Source of the DNA: Acidobacteriota bacterium
Lineage (GTDB): Bacteria > Acidobacteriota > Holophagae > Acanthopleuribacterales > Acanthopleuribacteraceae
Direction: 5' to 3'
Length of the DNA stretch: 64,000 nt
NCBI GenBank assembly: GCA_030066195.1
Contig: JASJCB010000001.1
Span: forward strand, 1-64,000
Under the pieces are notes generated by a model. The model did no database searches and had not been told where the DNA came from. It worked only from the letters and a program-made list of their open reading frames with translations. Positions 43,243 through 52,767 of the stretch are shown here, piece after piece. The translations under genes were made by a program, and so were the position numbers. Numbering within the stretch: the stretch's first letter is position 1; the number at the start of each line of letters is the position of its first letter.

Positions 43243-44988
43243 ATGACCAACCGACTGCCCAAAATCCCCTACGGAGTGGCGGATTATACCCGTATCCGCG
43301 AAGAGAAGATGACCTATGTGGACAAGACCCGGTTCATCGCGGAACTGGAGGAAGCCGGTAACTACCTGTTTTTCCTCCGGCCGAGGCGCTCGGGCAAATC
43401 CCTGATCATCTCCACCCTTTATGCCTATTATGACCGCTTCTTCGCTGATGAATTCGAGAAGTGGTTCGGCGATTCATGGATCGGGGCGAATCCCACCGCC
43501 GAAAAAAACCAATACCTGGTTCTTTCTTTCAACTTCGCTGCCGTCAACCCTGAGCCGGATAAGGTAGAAGCCTCTTTCGAGCAGCATGCCAAAACCAATT
43601 TCGACGATTTTCTGGATCGCTACCGTGAGGATTTCAAGGCCGACTTTATCGAAAGGATGCATGGGTTGACCAACGCGGGTGACCGTTTGGACGCCGTCTT
43701 TACCTATTGCCGAACGCATAACCTTAAATTGTATGTGTTCATCGATGAATACGACAACTTTGCCAATACCATCCTGAGCACCCGAGGCGAAGCGCAGTAC
43801 CACCACCTGACCCATGGCGTCGGGTTCTTCCGGTACTTCTTCAACGTCCTCAAACTCGGCACCGATCGTCCCCGGTCAGGCCTGTCGCGGCTGTTTATCA
43901 CCGGGGTGTCCCCCGTCACCATGGACGATGTGACCAGCGGTTTCAACATCGGCATACAGATCAGTTTGGAGCCTCAATTCCAAGCCTTCGCGGGCTTCAC
44001 GGAGGCCGAAGTCGTTCAAACCCTGAAAATCTATGATATCCCCGGGCTTCTGGGCATGTCCATGGATGAAGTGATCGATGTGATGCGGGAATGGTACGGC
44101 GGATATCACTTCACCAAAATCGACCCCGAAGAAATCTATAATCCCGATATGGTGCTGTACTTCACGCGTGCCGTAACGCGCTTCCAAAGGATGCCCGATG
44201 AGCTCATCGACTTAAATGTGCGCACTGACTATCACAAGTTGCACCATCTGATTCAAGTCCAGAACCGGTTGAACGGTAATTTCAATTTGTTGAAACGCGT
44301 TATCGATGAGGGCAGCGTATCTTCAAAAGTGGTCCCGGGTTTCCCCCTGGAGCGGGTAACCCGAACAGAGAACTTTGTTTCCCTGCTTTATTTTCTGGGG
44401 CTGTTGACCTTCGACACCACCGGCGACAGCCTGAGCCACAAGCTGCGTATTCCCAATCGAACCGTCACCGCCTCCATGTACGATTACTTGCGCACCGCCT
44501 GGCTGGAGAACGACGTATTTCGCCTGCAAGTTATGAAATTGGAAAACCAGCTCGCGACCATGGCGCGTCACGGTGATTGGAAGCCCTTCTTTCAAACCCT
44601 GGCCGATGCCGTACGCACCCAAACCGCCATTCGCGATTTCATGAACGGCGAGAAGGTCATTCAGGGGTTCCTTCTGGCCTATCTGTGTACTTTCGATTTC
44701 TTCCTGGCTCGTTCGGAACACGAGTTAAACAAAGGTTTTTGCGATATATTCCTGGAGCCGTTCACGGCCCGGTACCCCGAGATCCGTTACGGTTATCTGA
44801 TCGAGTTGAAATACTTTAAACGTAGCGAATTGACCGAAGACCTGCTCAAGGACGCGATTAATGAGGCCAAAGGACAGCTCGTGAAGTACAAGCAAGACCC
44901 CAGGTTGGCCCATTTCGGCGAAAACGTCACCTGGATCTGTCCCGTCCTGGTGTTTCACGGCTGGGAACTGGTTTATTACGATACATGA
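43243..44988 (+). CDS. AAA-ATPase-like / PD-(D/E)XK nuclease domain protein
   Basis: 581 residues from MTNRLPKIPYGVADYTRIRE, with GAGGGAA before the ATG. The N-terminal part is the AAA-ATPase-like domain typical of this family: YVDKTRFIAELE, Walker-A-like RPRRSGKSLIIST, Walker B LYVFIDEYDNF, and FITGVSPVTMDD. The C-terminal part is the PDDEXK_9 (DUF1703) nuclease domain with FLEPF and YGYLIELKYFK. Members are widespread, multicopy and of unknown function; mobile-element or defence roles are suspected. It follows array A4 directly and converges on pilR. Confidence 0.88.
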   Translation: MTNRLPKIPYGVADYTRIREEKMTYVDKTRFIAELEEAGNYLFFLRPRRSGKSLIISTLYAYYDRFFADEFEKWFGDSWIGANPTAEKNQYLVLSFNFAAVNPEPDKVEASFEQHAKTNFDDFLDRYREDFKADFIERMHGLTNAGDRLDAVFTYCRTHNLKLYVFIDEYDNFANTILSTRGEAQYHHLTHGVGFFRYFFNVLKLGTDRPRSGLSRLFITGVSPVTMDDVTSGFNIGIQISLEPQFQAFAGFTEAEVVQTLKIYDIPGLLGMSMDEVIDVMREWYGGYHFTKIDPEEIYNPDMVLYFTRAVTRFQRMPDELIDLNVRTDYHKLHHLIQVQNRLNGNFNLLKRVIDEGSVSSKVVPGFPLERVTRTENFVSLLYFLGLLTFDTTGDSLSHKLRIPNRTVTASMYDYLRTAWLENDVFRLQVMKLENQLATMARHGDWKPFFQTLADAVRTQTAIRDFMNGEKVIQGFLLAYLCTFDFFLARSEHELNKGFCDIFLEPFTARYPEIRYGYLIELKYFKRSELTEDLLKDAINEAKGQLVKYKQDPRLAHFGENVTWICPVLVFHGWELVYYDT

Positions 44989-44997
44989 CCGCCGGCA

Positions 44998-46377
44998 TCA
45001 GTCGAAAAAGCCTCTTTCCTTGCCCTTGGCCAGGTAGTAGCGGAAGGAACGGAAGGTCATGCCCAACAGGTCGCAGCTTTTGGATTGGACGCCGTCCGTC
45101 ATTTCCAGGCTCTTCTTCATATACTTGAAGCGCAGGCCGTCCAAATAGCCTTCCAGGTCGATGCCGCCCGGCGAGATGTGAATACTGCTCTCCTCCGGTT
45201 TGGAACTGCTGTTTTGAATGTGCGGCGGCAGGTTCTCCACGCCGATGATGGTCCCGGGCGTCAGCGCGACGATGCGCTCGATGGTGTTTTCCAGTTCGCG
45301 TACGTTGCCCGGCCAGCGGTAGGTGTCCAGGCTCGCCATGGCCTCACCATCGATTTCCTTGGTCTCTTCGCCGCATTGCGCGCAGAACTTCTCCATGAAG
45401 AAGCGAATCAGCGGGAAGATGTCCTCGCGGCGTTCGCGTAACGCCGGCAATTGCACGGGCACCACGTTGATGCGGTAGTAGAGATCCTCGCGGAAGTTGC
45501 CCTCGGCCACATCTTTTTCCAGGTTGCGGTTGGTGGCGGCCACCAATCGAAAATCGACCGGGATCTCCTCGGTCCCGCCCACTCTGCGAATGGATTTTTC
45601 CTGCAATACCCGCAGTAGTTTGATCTGCATTTGCAGGGGCATCTCGCCCATTTCATCGAGGAAGATGGTGCCGCCCCGGGCGCTCTCGAACAAACCCTCA
45701 CGGCGTTTGTCCGCACCCGTAAACGCGCCCTTCTCGTAACCGAAAAGCTCGCTTTCGAACAGGGACTCCGGCAGCGCGCCGCAGTTCACCGATACGAAGG
45801 GTTTGTCCGCCCGAGAGGAGTTCTGGTGGATATATTTCATGATCAACTCTTTACCCGTGCCGCTCTCTCCCGTGATCAGAATGGTGGTGTCCAGCCGGGC
45901 GACCCGGTCCAGGGTTTCGATCAGCTTGCGCATGCGTTCGGATTGAAAGACCAGATTGTTGGTCTTGTCCTTCTTCAACTGTTTCTTCAGTTCCCGGTTT
46001 TCGTTGATCAGCTTACGAGTGCGCAGGTTGTTGCGCACCACCACACGTACCTCGTCCACATTGAAAGGCTTGGTGATATAGTCGACCGCGCCCAGTTTCA
46101 TGGCCTCAACCGCGGTTTCCGGGCTGGCGTAGGCCGTCATCATAATCACCGGGATATCCGGGTCCTTTTCCTTACACGCCGCCAGCAAATCCAGGCCCTG
46201 GCCGTCGCCCAGACGAATATCGGAGAGCAGCAGGTCGAAATCCTCTCCTTGAATGAGAGCCAGTCCTTCCTGAACGGAACCGCCGGTAAGCACGCGGTAG
46301 CCCTCGCGAGTGAGAGTCACCTCGAAAAATTTGATCATGCTCTTTTCGTCGTCAATCACAAGGATGGTGTTGGTCAT
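44998..46377 (-). CDS. pilR: Sigma-54-dependent response regulator, PilR-type
   Basis: About 459 residues. The receiver domain has the phosphoacceptor Asp in LLLSDIRLGDG (about 53-56) and K in YITKPFNVDEV. The AAA+ domain carries Walker A GESGTGKELI, the sigma-54 contact loop GAFTGADKR, Walker B FLDEMGEMP and the GNVRELEN motif. A Fis-type helix-turn-helix closes the protein. PilR activates sigma-54 promoters, classically pilA. The start is ATG 46377 or the GTG at 46386 that overlaps the pilS stop (GTGA); either way the genes are coupled. It is the last gene of the pilus cluster. Confidence 0.92.
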   Translation of the reverse strand: MTNTILVIDDEKSMIKFFEVTLTREGYRVLTGGSVQEGLALIQGEDFDLLLSDIRLGDGQGLDLLAACKEKDPDIPVIMMTAYASPETAVEAMKLGAVDYITKPFNVDEVRVVVRNNLRTRKLINENRELKKQLKKDKTNNLVFQSERMRKLIETLDRVARLDTTILITGESGTGKELIMKYIHQNSSRADKPFVSVNCGALPESLFESELFGYEKGAFTGADKRREGLFESARGGTIFLDEMGEMPLQMQIKLLRVLQEKSIRRVGGTEEIPVDFRLVAATNRNLEKDVAEGNFREDLYYRINVVPVQLPALRERREDIFPLIRFFMEKFCAQCGEETKEIDGEAMASLDTYRWPGNVRELENTIERIVALTPGTIIGVENLPPHIQNSSSKPEESSIHISPGGIDLEGYLDGLRFKYMKKSLEMTDGVQSKSCDLLGMTFRSFRYYLAKGKERGFFD

Positions 46378-46382
46378 AGTGC

Positions 46383-47993
46383 TCACTCTTCGTAACTGGA
46401 GAAGGTCATTTCAACTTTGGTTCCCTTACCGGGTTTACTGTATACCTTGATGTTACCATGGTGGATCTGGATAATATCGTAGACAATGTTCATCCCAAGG
46501 CCCGTGCCGGTCTGACTGAAGCTTTGGAACGGGGTGAACAGGTCTTTGAGTTGGGACTCCGTCATTCCGATGCCGTTATCGATAAATGACAGGATGATGT
46601 CCTCATCGCGATGAAGCACGGAAACCTTGACCTGTCCGTTTTCCCTACAGGCGTGAAAGCTGTTGCGAACAAGGTTCCAAAATACCTGGTTCAATTGGGA
46701 TTCATCGCCCAAAATGACCGCGGGCTGATCGGTGAACTCGGTCTCGATGCTCAAGTCCTCCATGCGTTTATCGTTGCGTGTGAGGCGGACGAAATCGTAA
46801 ACACAGGTTTTCAGGTCGATGGGTTTCAGATCGGGCGGCGGCGCCGGTCGGGTATAAGCCAGGAATTCAGAGATGATTCGGTTTAATCGATTGGTCTCCC
46901 TGGTGACGATGTCGGCCAGGTCGTCGGCGGCTTCATCGCCCTCGGGCATCAATTCCTTGAGAACCTGCACGCTGCCGCTGATCGAAGCCAGGGGATTTCG
47001 GATTTCATGAGCCACGCCCGCGGCCATTTTTCCAATAGCCGCCATGCGGTCGTCCATCAGTTTGCGCGCCTCCAACATCTTGATTTCGGTCAGGTCCTGA
47101 AAAATGATCAGGTAGCCGGAACCGCCGGATTCCAGCTCCATGGGGCTGTATGAGATACCCATGATACGCCTGGAGTGGCCCACCGAAACGCGGGTTTCCA
47201 AGCGACTGCGTTTCCCGGTTCTCCTGATTTCGGTGATGCTGTCCGGCTGAAAGGCGAATAACTGCCAGGCGTTGGCGTCCATGGCCTTGTTGACGTCTAA
47301 TTGCAACAAGCGGCAGCCCATGGCATTGATGAAGATGATCTGCCCGCCGCGCTCACAGGTTACCAGGCCGCTGGGCAGGGTTTCGATGATCTTGCGATGC
47401 ATGATGCGCAGTGAGCGGATGCGGGCTTCCTGGGTCAACATGGTCTGGCGTCCTGAGCGGTACGTCACCTGCATGAATCCGCTGAGCAGGGCGGTTAGAA
47501 AGCAAATCACGAACTGGCTGATGGTGGTCTGACTGATCCGGTTGGAAAGAACCCAGACGTTCTCGAAGGGATTGACGCCTAATAAAATGAACTGGACCAG
47601 ATTCAGGGTGAGGAAGTACAAAGCCAGTGACAGAATGGTCAACACGTAAATGGTGCTGCGTTCAAGGAACAAGGCGGATAACAGGATGATAATCAGGTAG
47701 GCGAACTTGAGTTGGCTGTCGACACCGCCGGTTACCGCAACCAGGACGCTGATGGCCAGAATATCCACGATGAATTGAACAAAGACGAAGTTGGCCGTAC
47801 GCGCGGGTGTCCAGCGATATTTCAGGTACACCGAATACAAACCGCTGAGAATACTGAGCGCCACCATGGTGTACAGAACGGCGTCAAAGGCCAGCGGCGG
47901 ATAGCGAACGGCCAGCGCCAGCAGTTGGTAAACCATGACCAGGCACAACAGAATGAGGCGGAAAACAATGAGTGAGAGAAGCCGTCCGTACAT
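46383..47993 (-). CDS. pilS: Sensor histidine kinase, PilS-type
   Basis: 536 residues. Six membrane helices occupy about 1-180 (LLSLIVFRLILLCLVMVYQL at the start), followed by a PAS domain (about 205-310). The HisKA region has the phosphorylated His in GVAHEIRNPLASIS (about 328), and the ATPase domain has FWNLVRNSFHAC (N box), SFIDNGIGM and GTGLGMNIVYDII. This is the typical PilS layout: membrane sensor, PAS, kinase. Its partner is PilR directly downstream, and the pair probably controls the pilus genes upstream. Start ATG, 49 bp after pilC. Confidence 0.92.
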   Translation of the reverse strand: MYGRLLSLIVFRLILLCLVMVYQLLALAVRYPPLAFDAVLYTMVALSILSGLYSVYLKYRWTPARTANFVFVQFIVDILAISVLVAVTGGVDSQLKFAYLIIILLSALFLERSTIYVLTILSLALYFLTLNLVQFILLGVNPFENVWVLSNRISQTTISQFVICFLTALLSGFMQVTYRSGRQTMLTQEARIRSLRIMHRKIIETLPSGLVTCERGGQIIFINAMGCRLLQLDVNKAMDANAWQLFAFQPDSITEIRRTGKRSRLETRVSVGHSRRIMGISYSPMELESGGSGYLIIFQDLTEIKMLEARKLMDDRMAAIGKMAAGVAHEIRNPLASISGSVQVLKELMPEGDEAADDLADIVTRETNRLNRIISEFLAYTRPAPPPDLKPIDLKTCVYDFVRLTRNDKRMEDLSIETEFTDQPAVILGDESQLNQVFWNLVRNSFHACRENGQVKVSVLHRDEDIILSFIDNGIGMTESQLKDLFTPFQSFSQTGTGLGMNIVYDIIQIHHGNIKVYSKPGKGTKVEMTFSSYEE

Positions 47994-48042
47994 GGATGTC
48001 GTGCCGAAGCTCCCCGGGATGAGGGTCCCGGGGAGATAGGAA

Positions 48043-49242
48043 TCAGGCGTTCTGCGCCATCATGAAGATGGGCAGGTAAAGCGAAATCACGATAAAGCCG
48101 ATGACGACACCCAAACCCACGATCAGGATGGGTTCCAACATGCTCATCAAGGTGGCCACGGCCACGTCAACCTCGTCCTCGTAGAAGTCGGCGATTTTGG
48201 ACATCATGGTGTCCAAGGCGCCGGTGGATTCACCGACGCTGATCATGGAGACCACCATCGACGGGAACACGGGTATCTTGCCCAAGGGTTCGGAAATGGT
48301 CTTCCCTTCCTCGATTTCCTTTTTCACGGCCATAAGACCGTCCTCGATGATGGCGTTCCCGGATGTTCGCGCGGTAATTTCCAGGCCGTCCAGCAAGGGC
48401 ACACCGGCGGCAATCAAGGTGCTGAGGGTTCGGCAGAACCGGGAAATGGCGATCTTTTGGAGCAGGTCGCCGACCACGGGAAATTTGAGCAGCAGCCTGT
48501 CCAATACGCGTCGGCCGTGATAGGTATCGTGGTATTTCTTGAGGGCCCAGGCGACCATCGCCAGCACGATGAGAATGAAGATCATATAGGATTCAATGAA
48601 CTTGGAGGTGCCCATCGTCACCCGGGTGGGCCAGGGCAGTTGGTTCCCCGCGGAGGCGAACATGGCGGCGAAGGTGGGAATCACCTTGTACATGATGATC
48701 ATGACAACGGCCAAAGCAACCAGGCACACGATGGCCGGATACATGAGCGCCGATTTCACCTGGGACTTCAGCTTCACGGCTTTTTCGATATAGTTTGACA
48801 GGCGCTCCAGGATCTGGTCCAGAATACCGCCCGCCTCACCGGCGGCGATCATGTTCGTATACAGTGAATCGAAGACCTTGGGGTGTTTGCGCATGGCGTC
48901 GGAAAGCGTGGAACCGCTTTCCACATCGCCCCGAACCTGGGTGATGACGTTGGCGAATACCGGGTTTTCCTGTTGGGAGCCCAGGATTTCCAAACACTGG
49001 ATCAGGGGCAGACCCGCATCGATCATCACGGAAAACTGTCGGGTAAAAATGGCCAATTGCTTGGGTTTGACCCCGCCGCCGAAGGTGGGGAGTCTGATTT
49101 CCGCGCTCTGTTGCCGCACGGAGGAAACCGTGATCTGCCTTTGGCGAAGCATGGTTTCCGCTTCTTCCTTGGTGCGAGCAACGAGAACGCCGCGTTGGTT
49201 TTCACCTGCTTTAGTTTTTCCCTTCCAGACATATTTGGCCAT
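48043..49242 (-). CDS. pilC: Type IV pilus inner-membrane platform protein PilC
   Basis: 399 residues, the usual PilC/GspF size. Two T2SSF domains are separated by membrane helices: LAIFTRQFSVMIDAGLPLIQ and FCRTLSTLIAAGVPLLDGLE are the paired family signatures. Membrane spans lie at about 170-190, 220-240 and 370-392. PilC is the polytopic platform that connects the PilB/PilT motors to pilin subunits. It lies 16 bp after pilT and starts MAKYVWKGKTKAGENQ. Confidence 0.95.
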   Translation of the reverse strand: MAKYVWKGKTKAGENQRGVLVARTKEEAETMLRQRQITVSSVRQQSAEIRLPTFGGGVKPKQLAIFTRQFSVMIDAGLPLIQCLEILGSQQENPVFANVITQVRGDVESGSTLSDAMRKHPKVFDSLYTNMIAAGEAGGILDQILERLSNYIEKAVKLKSQVKSALMYPAIVCLVALAVVMIIMYKVIPTFAAMFASAGNQLPWPTRVTMGTSKFIESYMIFILIVLAMVAWALKKYHDTYHGRRVLDRLLLKFPVVGDLLQKIAISRFCRTLSTLIAAGVPLLDGLEITARTSGNAIIEDGLMAVKKEIEEGKTISEPLGKIPVFPSMVVSMISVGESTGALDTMMSKIADFYEDEVDVAVATLMSMLEPILIVGLGVVIGFIVISLYLPIFMMAQNA

Positions 49243-49258
49243 CAGTCACACTCCGGTA

Positions 49259-50380
49259 CTACTTATAGCGCGTTCGTTGGCGAGGCGTCCGTTCCGCGTG
49301 CTCTACCAGACCGGCGCCTCGTTCAATCATTTCTTTCAGTTCCTCTTCGCTGGAACTGGTTCGCAAGGCAACTTCCATGGTGATTTGTTTCTTGAAATAG
49401 GCCGTGGCAAGGGCCTGGTTGAATGTCTGCATGCCGTGCCTTTGCTGACCCGCCTGCATGGCCGAGTAGATTTGGTGAATCTTGTCCTGGCGAATGAGGT
49501 TGCGGATGGCGCTGTCGGGGATCAGGATTTCCATGATCAGGATGCGGCCCTTACCCGATGCGCGCGGCAGCAATGTCTGACAGAGAATGCCTTCAAGCGC
49601 CAGGCTGAGCTGTGCGCGAACCTGCGCCTGTTGGTGAGCGGGGAAGGAGTCGATCAAACGGTTGATGGTTTCCGCGGCCGAATTGGTGTGCAGGGTGGCA
49701 AAGGTGAGGTGACCGGTTTCCGCAATGGTAATGGCGGTTTCCATGGTCTCCAGGTCGCGCATCTCCCCGATGAGGATGACATCGGGATCCTGGCGAAGAG
49801 CGGAACGCAAGGCCGAGCCGAAAGCAGTGGTATCCGCGTGAATTTCCCGTTGGTTGACCACGCAACTCTTGTGTTGGTGGAGGAATTCAATAGGGTCCTC
49901 GATGGTCAGGATATGGCTGTGCCGCTCGGTATTGATTTTGTCGATCATGGCGGCCAGGGTGGTGGACTTACCCGAACCCGTGGGCCCGGTTACCAGAACC
50001 AGCCCACGCGGCTTGTCGCATAACTTATTGACCACCGGGGGCAGGCCCAATTCGGACATGGCGGGCACCACCGAGGGAATGGAGCGAAATACCCCGGCGA
50101 TAGCGCCCTTCTGGTTGAAGACGTTGGCGCGAAACCGTGACAGGCCCTTGACCCCGAAGGAAAGGTCAATCTCCAGATCTTCTTCCAGACGGTGTTTCTG
50201 GGCGTCGGTTAAAACGGAATAGCACAGTTGCTTGGTTTCACTGGCGGAAAGGGGCGGCGATTTCAGTGGAATCAGGCGACCGTCTACGCGGATCTGCGGG
50301 GGCGAGTTGGTGGTGATGTGGAGGTCGGACCCGTTTTGTTCCACCATGGTTTTGAGCAATTGAGAAAGGGTAACGGTCAT
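49259..50380 (-). CDS. pilT: Twitching motility retraction ATPase PilT
   Basis: 373 residues. The N-terminal PAS-like domain contains GSDLHITTNSPPQIRVDG; the ATPase core has Walker A VTGPTGSGKSTTLAAMID, the Asp box IEDPIEFLHQHK, Walker B ILIGEMRDLET and the His box GHLTFATLHTNSA. The AIRNLIRQDK motif near residue 285 is specific to PilT. This is the hexameric motor for pilus retraction. It lies 10 bp after pilB. Nothing is missing. Confidence 0.96.
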   Translation of the reverse strand: MTVTLSQLLKTMVEQNGSDLHITTNSPPQIRVDGRLIPLKSPPLSASETKQLCYSVLTDAQKHRLEEDLEIDLSFGVKGLSRFRANVFNQKGAIAGVFRSIPSVVPAMSELGLPPVVNKLCDKPRGLVLVTGPTGSGKSTTLAAMIDKINTERHSHILTIEDPIEFLHQHKSCVVNQREIHADTTAFGSALRSALRQDPDVILIGEMRDLETMETAITIAETGHLTFATLHTNSAAETINRLIDSFPAHQQAQVRAQLSLALEGILCQTLLPRASGKGRILIMEILIPDSAIRNLIRQDKIHQIYSAMQAGQQRHGMQTFNQALATAYFKKQITMEVALRTSSSEEELKEMIERGAGLVEHAERTPRQRTRYK

Positions 50381-50390
50381 CGCATCAACC

Positions 50391-52124
50391 TCACAACACG
50401 GTTTCCTTACAGACTTCTTCGATCGAGGCCAAACCGGCGAGAATCTTGTGGATTCCGCTACGCCTCAAGGTAATCATACCTTCTTCAACGGCGGTTTCGC
50501 GTAATTCGATAGAGTTGGCGCCGGTCAGAATCATGTCTTTTACGGCATCATTGACATCCATCACTTCAAACAAGCCCACGCGACCTTTGTTTCCGGTGCC
50601 GTTGCAGACCGCGCAGCCGCGACCCTCGTAAATAGTTGCGGACTCGGCTTCCTCGGGCGTCATGCCGATATCGATCAGGGCTTGCACGGGAATCTCGACG
50701 GCTTGTTTGCACTCTTTGCAAACACGACGGGCCAGGCGTTGGGCCACGATACAGTGGACCGAGGTGGCCACCAGGAAGGGTTCGATACCCATATTCATCA
50801 AACGGTTGATGGTGCTGGGTGCGTCATTGGTGTGCAGGGTGCTGAGCACGAGGTGACCGGTAAGCGCGGCCTTGATGGCGATTTCAGCCGTTTCGAAGTC
50901 GCGAATCTCGCCCACCAGGACGATGTCGGGATCCTGCCTCAAGAACGAGCGCAGGGCGGCGGCGAAGTTCAGGCCGATATTCTCCCGAACCTGGACCTGG
51001 TTGATGCCGGCCATGTTGAATTCCACGGGATCCTCGGCGGTCATGATATTCGTGGTAGGCGTGTTCAACCGTTGCATGCCCGAGTAGAGCGTATTGGTTT
51101 TGCCGCTGCCCGTGGGACCGGTTACCAGGACCATACCCCAGGGACGGTCGATGGCGCTGGTAAAAATGTCCAACGAGTGCGACTCGAAACCCAGCTTGGT
51201 CATGTCAAGCATCAGGTTGTCCTGGTCCAGCAAACGCATGACGACCTTTTCACCGAACAGCGTGGGCAGGATGGAGACGCGATAATCCAATTCTTTACGA
51301 CGGCCGTCCAGATTCATCTTCAGCTTGATGCGGCCGTCTTGGGGCAGGCGCTTTTCCGAAATATCCAGCTTGGAGAGAATTTTGATGCGGCTGATGATGG
51401 CGTCGCGCATCTTGAGGGGCGGGTTCATTTGTTCGTGCAGGGTGCCGTCAATGCGGAAACGGACGCGAAACTCCTTCTCGTAAGGTTCCACGTGAATATC
51501 GCTGGCGCCTTTTTTAACCGCATCGGTAAGCATAATGTTGACCAGCTTGACCACGGGCGCCTGTTCCGAGGAATCTTGGAGAGAGTTGACATCGATCTCT
51601 TCCTCTTCCTCGATGACTTCCATTTCTGAATCGGCTTCTTCGCCCCATTCTTCCTCTTCCATCTGCATGTCGAACACTTTTTTAAGCTCGATGGAAGTAT
51701 CGCTGCCGTAGAACTGGTTAAGCGACTCGGCAATGGCCAACTCGCTGGCGACCACGGGTTCCACGTTGTAACCGGTCATGAACTTGATGTCGTCCATGGC
51801 GAACACGTTGGTGGGATCGATCATGGCCAGGGTCAAGGTGGCGCCCTGACGACTGATGGGTAATACCTGATATTTCCGGGCCACATCGGAAGGCACCAAC
51901 TTGACAACCGATGATTCAACCTGTAGGTTGGCCAGGTTGATTGCGGGCACCCCGTATTGCTTGCTTAGGAACTGGGTGATCTCGTCTTCTTTGACAAAAC
52001 CCAGCTTGATCAGCGTACCACCAAGTCGGCCGCCATCTTCGCTCTGAACCTTGATGGCTTCTTCAAGTTGCTCTGCTGTCAACATGCCTGCTTTGACGAG
52101 CAGCTCTCCTAGCTTCTTGCTCAC
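50391..52124 (-). CDS. pilB: Type IV pilus assembly ATPase PilB
   Basis: 577 residues. An N-terminal MshEN domain (GELLVKAGMLTAEQLEEAI, which in known cases binds c-di-GMP) is followed by an acidic linker (about 155-180, EEEEWGEEADSEMEVIEEEE) and the GspE/PilB ATPase: Walker A VTGPTGSGKTNTLYSGM, TAEDPVEF, VLVGEIRDFETAEIA, GHLVLSTLHTNDAP, and a tetracysteine zinc site with CKEC and CAVC. PilB powers pilus extension. It is the first of the pilB-T-C-S-R block; the 90 bp before it separate it from aroK. Confidence 0.96.
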   Translation of the reverse strand: MSKKLGELLVKAGMLTAEQLEEAIKVQSEDGGRLGGTLIKLGFVKEDEITQFLSKQYGVPAINLANLQVESSVVKLVPSDVARKYQVLPISRQGATLTLAMIDPTNVFAMDDIKFMTGYNVEPVVASELAIAESLNQFYGSDTSIELKKVFDMQMEEEEWGEEADSEMEVIEEEEEIDVNSLQDSSEQAPVVKLVNIMLTDAVKKGASDIHVEPYEKEFRVRFRIDGTLHEQMNPPLKMRDAIISRIKILSKLDISEKRLPQDGRIKLKMNLDGRRKELDYRVSILPTLFGEKVVMRLLDQDNLMLDMTKLGFESHSLDIFTSAIDRPWGMVLVTGPTGSGKTNTLYSGMQRLNTPTTNIMTAEDPVEFNMAGINQVQVRENIGLNFAAALRSFLRQDPDIVLVGEIRDFETAEIAIKAALTGHLVLSTLHTNDAPSTINRLMNMGIEPFLVATSVHCIVAQRLARRVCKECKQAVEIPVQALIDIGMTPEEAESATIYEGRGCAVCNGTGNKGRVGLFEVMDVNDAVKDMILTGANSIELRETAVEEGMITLRRSGIHKILAGLASIEEVCKETVL

Positions 52125-52216
52125 TGATCCCCCTAATTTTTGGGCAGTCCATTAACAACAGACTAAACGTACCGGCCTCGAATGTCAATGGTTTGATCGG
52201 TACAACGTTAGTCAAA

Positions 52217-52732
52217 TCACGTCGTTGTGTCGGTGTTGCGGATAGCTTCCACAAGCGCGTCCACCACCTGTTGTGGATCGGCGCGATGGGGAGGTTGCGA
52301 TTTCCAGACCAGATCGGCCTGTCGGTAGGTTGGCAGGCGCTTGTGAAAGAGCGCGGCGAATTGTTCCGGATCCCGGGCAAGAGGCCGGTTGGGGTCGTTT
52401 TTCACACGGTTGCGAAGTACCTCCAGGGGCCAGTCCAAATAGATAGACAGCCCGGTTTGCCGGATATATTCCCGCACGCCTCCGGTCATAAATGCGCCCC
52501 CGCCCAAGCTGATCAGGGCGGGACCTTCTACCTTGCGAAGTTCTTCTTCTTCCATCTTGCGAAAGGCGGGTTCACCTTGTCGCGCAAAGATTTCGGGGAT
52601 GGACATACCGGCCGCATGGACCACAAGTGAATCGAGGTCAAGATACACCAGGTCAAGTGCTTTGGCGAGGGTGGGGCCGATGGTGCTCTTGCCCGCACCC
52701 ATGAAACCAATCAGGTAGATATTGGCCGTCAC
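52217..52732 (-). CDS. aroK: Shikimate kinase
   Basis: About 171 residues, usual for AroK, which phosphorylates shikimate in aromatic amino-acid synthesis. Walker A GFMGAGKSTIG, the shikimate-binding LDLDSLV and GEPAFRKMEEEEL, and LISLGGGAFM with the GGG motif are all present; the lid is around RNRVKNDPNRPLA. There is no good ATG, so a GTG start is taken (52732, with 52738 as alternative); a GGGGGTG run lies just upstream. It is set between accC and pilB. aroK next to pil genes is also common in proteobacteria. Confidence 0.92.
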   Translation of the reverse strand: MTANIYLIGFMGAGKSTIGPTLAKALDLVYLDLDSLVVHAAGMSIPEIFARQGEPAFRKMEEEELRKVEGPALISLGGGAFMTGGVREYIRQTGLSIYLDWPLEVLRNRVKNDPNRPLARDPEQFAALFHKRLPTYRQADLVWKSQPPHRADPQQVVDALVEAIRNTDTTT

Positions 52733-52767
52733 GGTCACCCCCGCACCCAAGCGGTAATCACCGGGTG

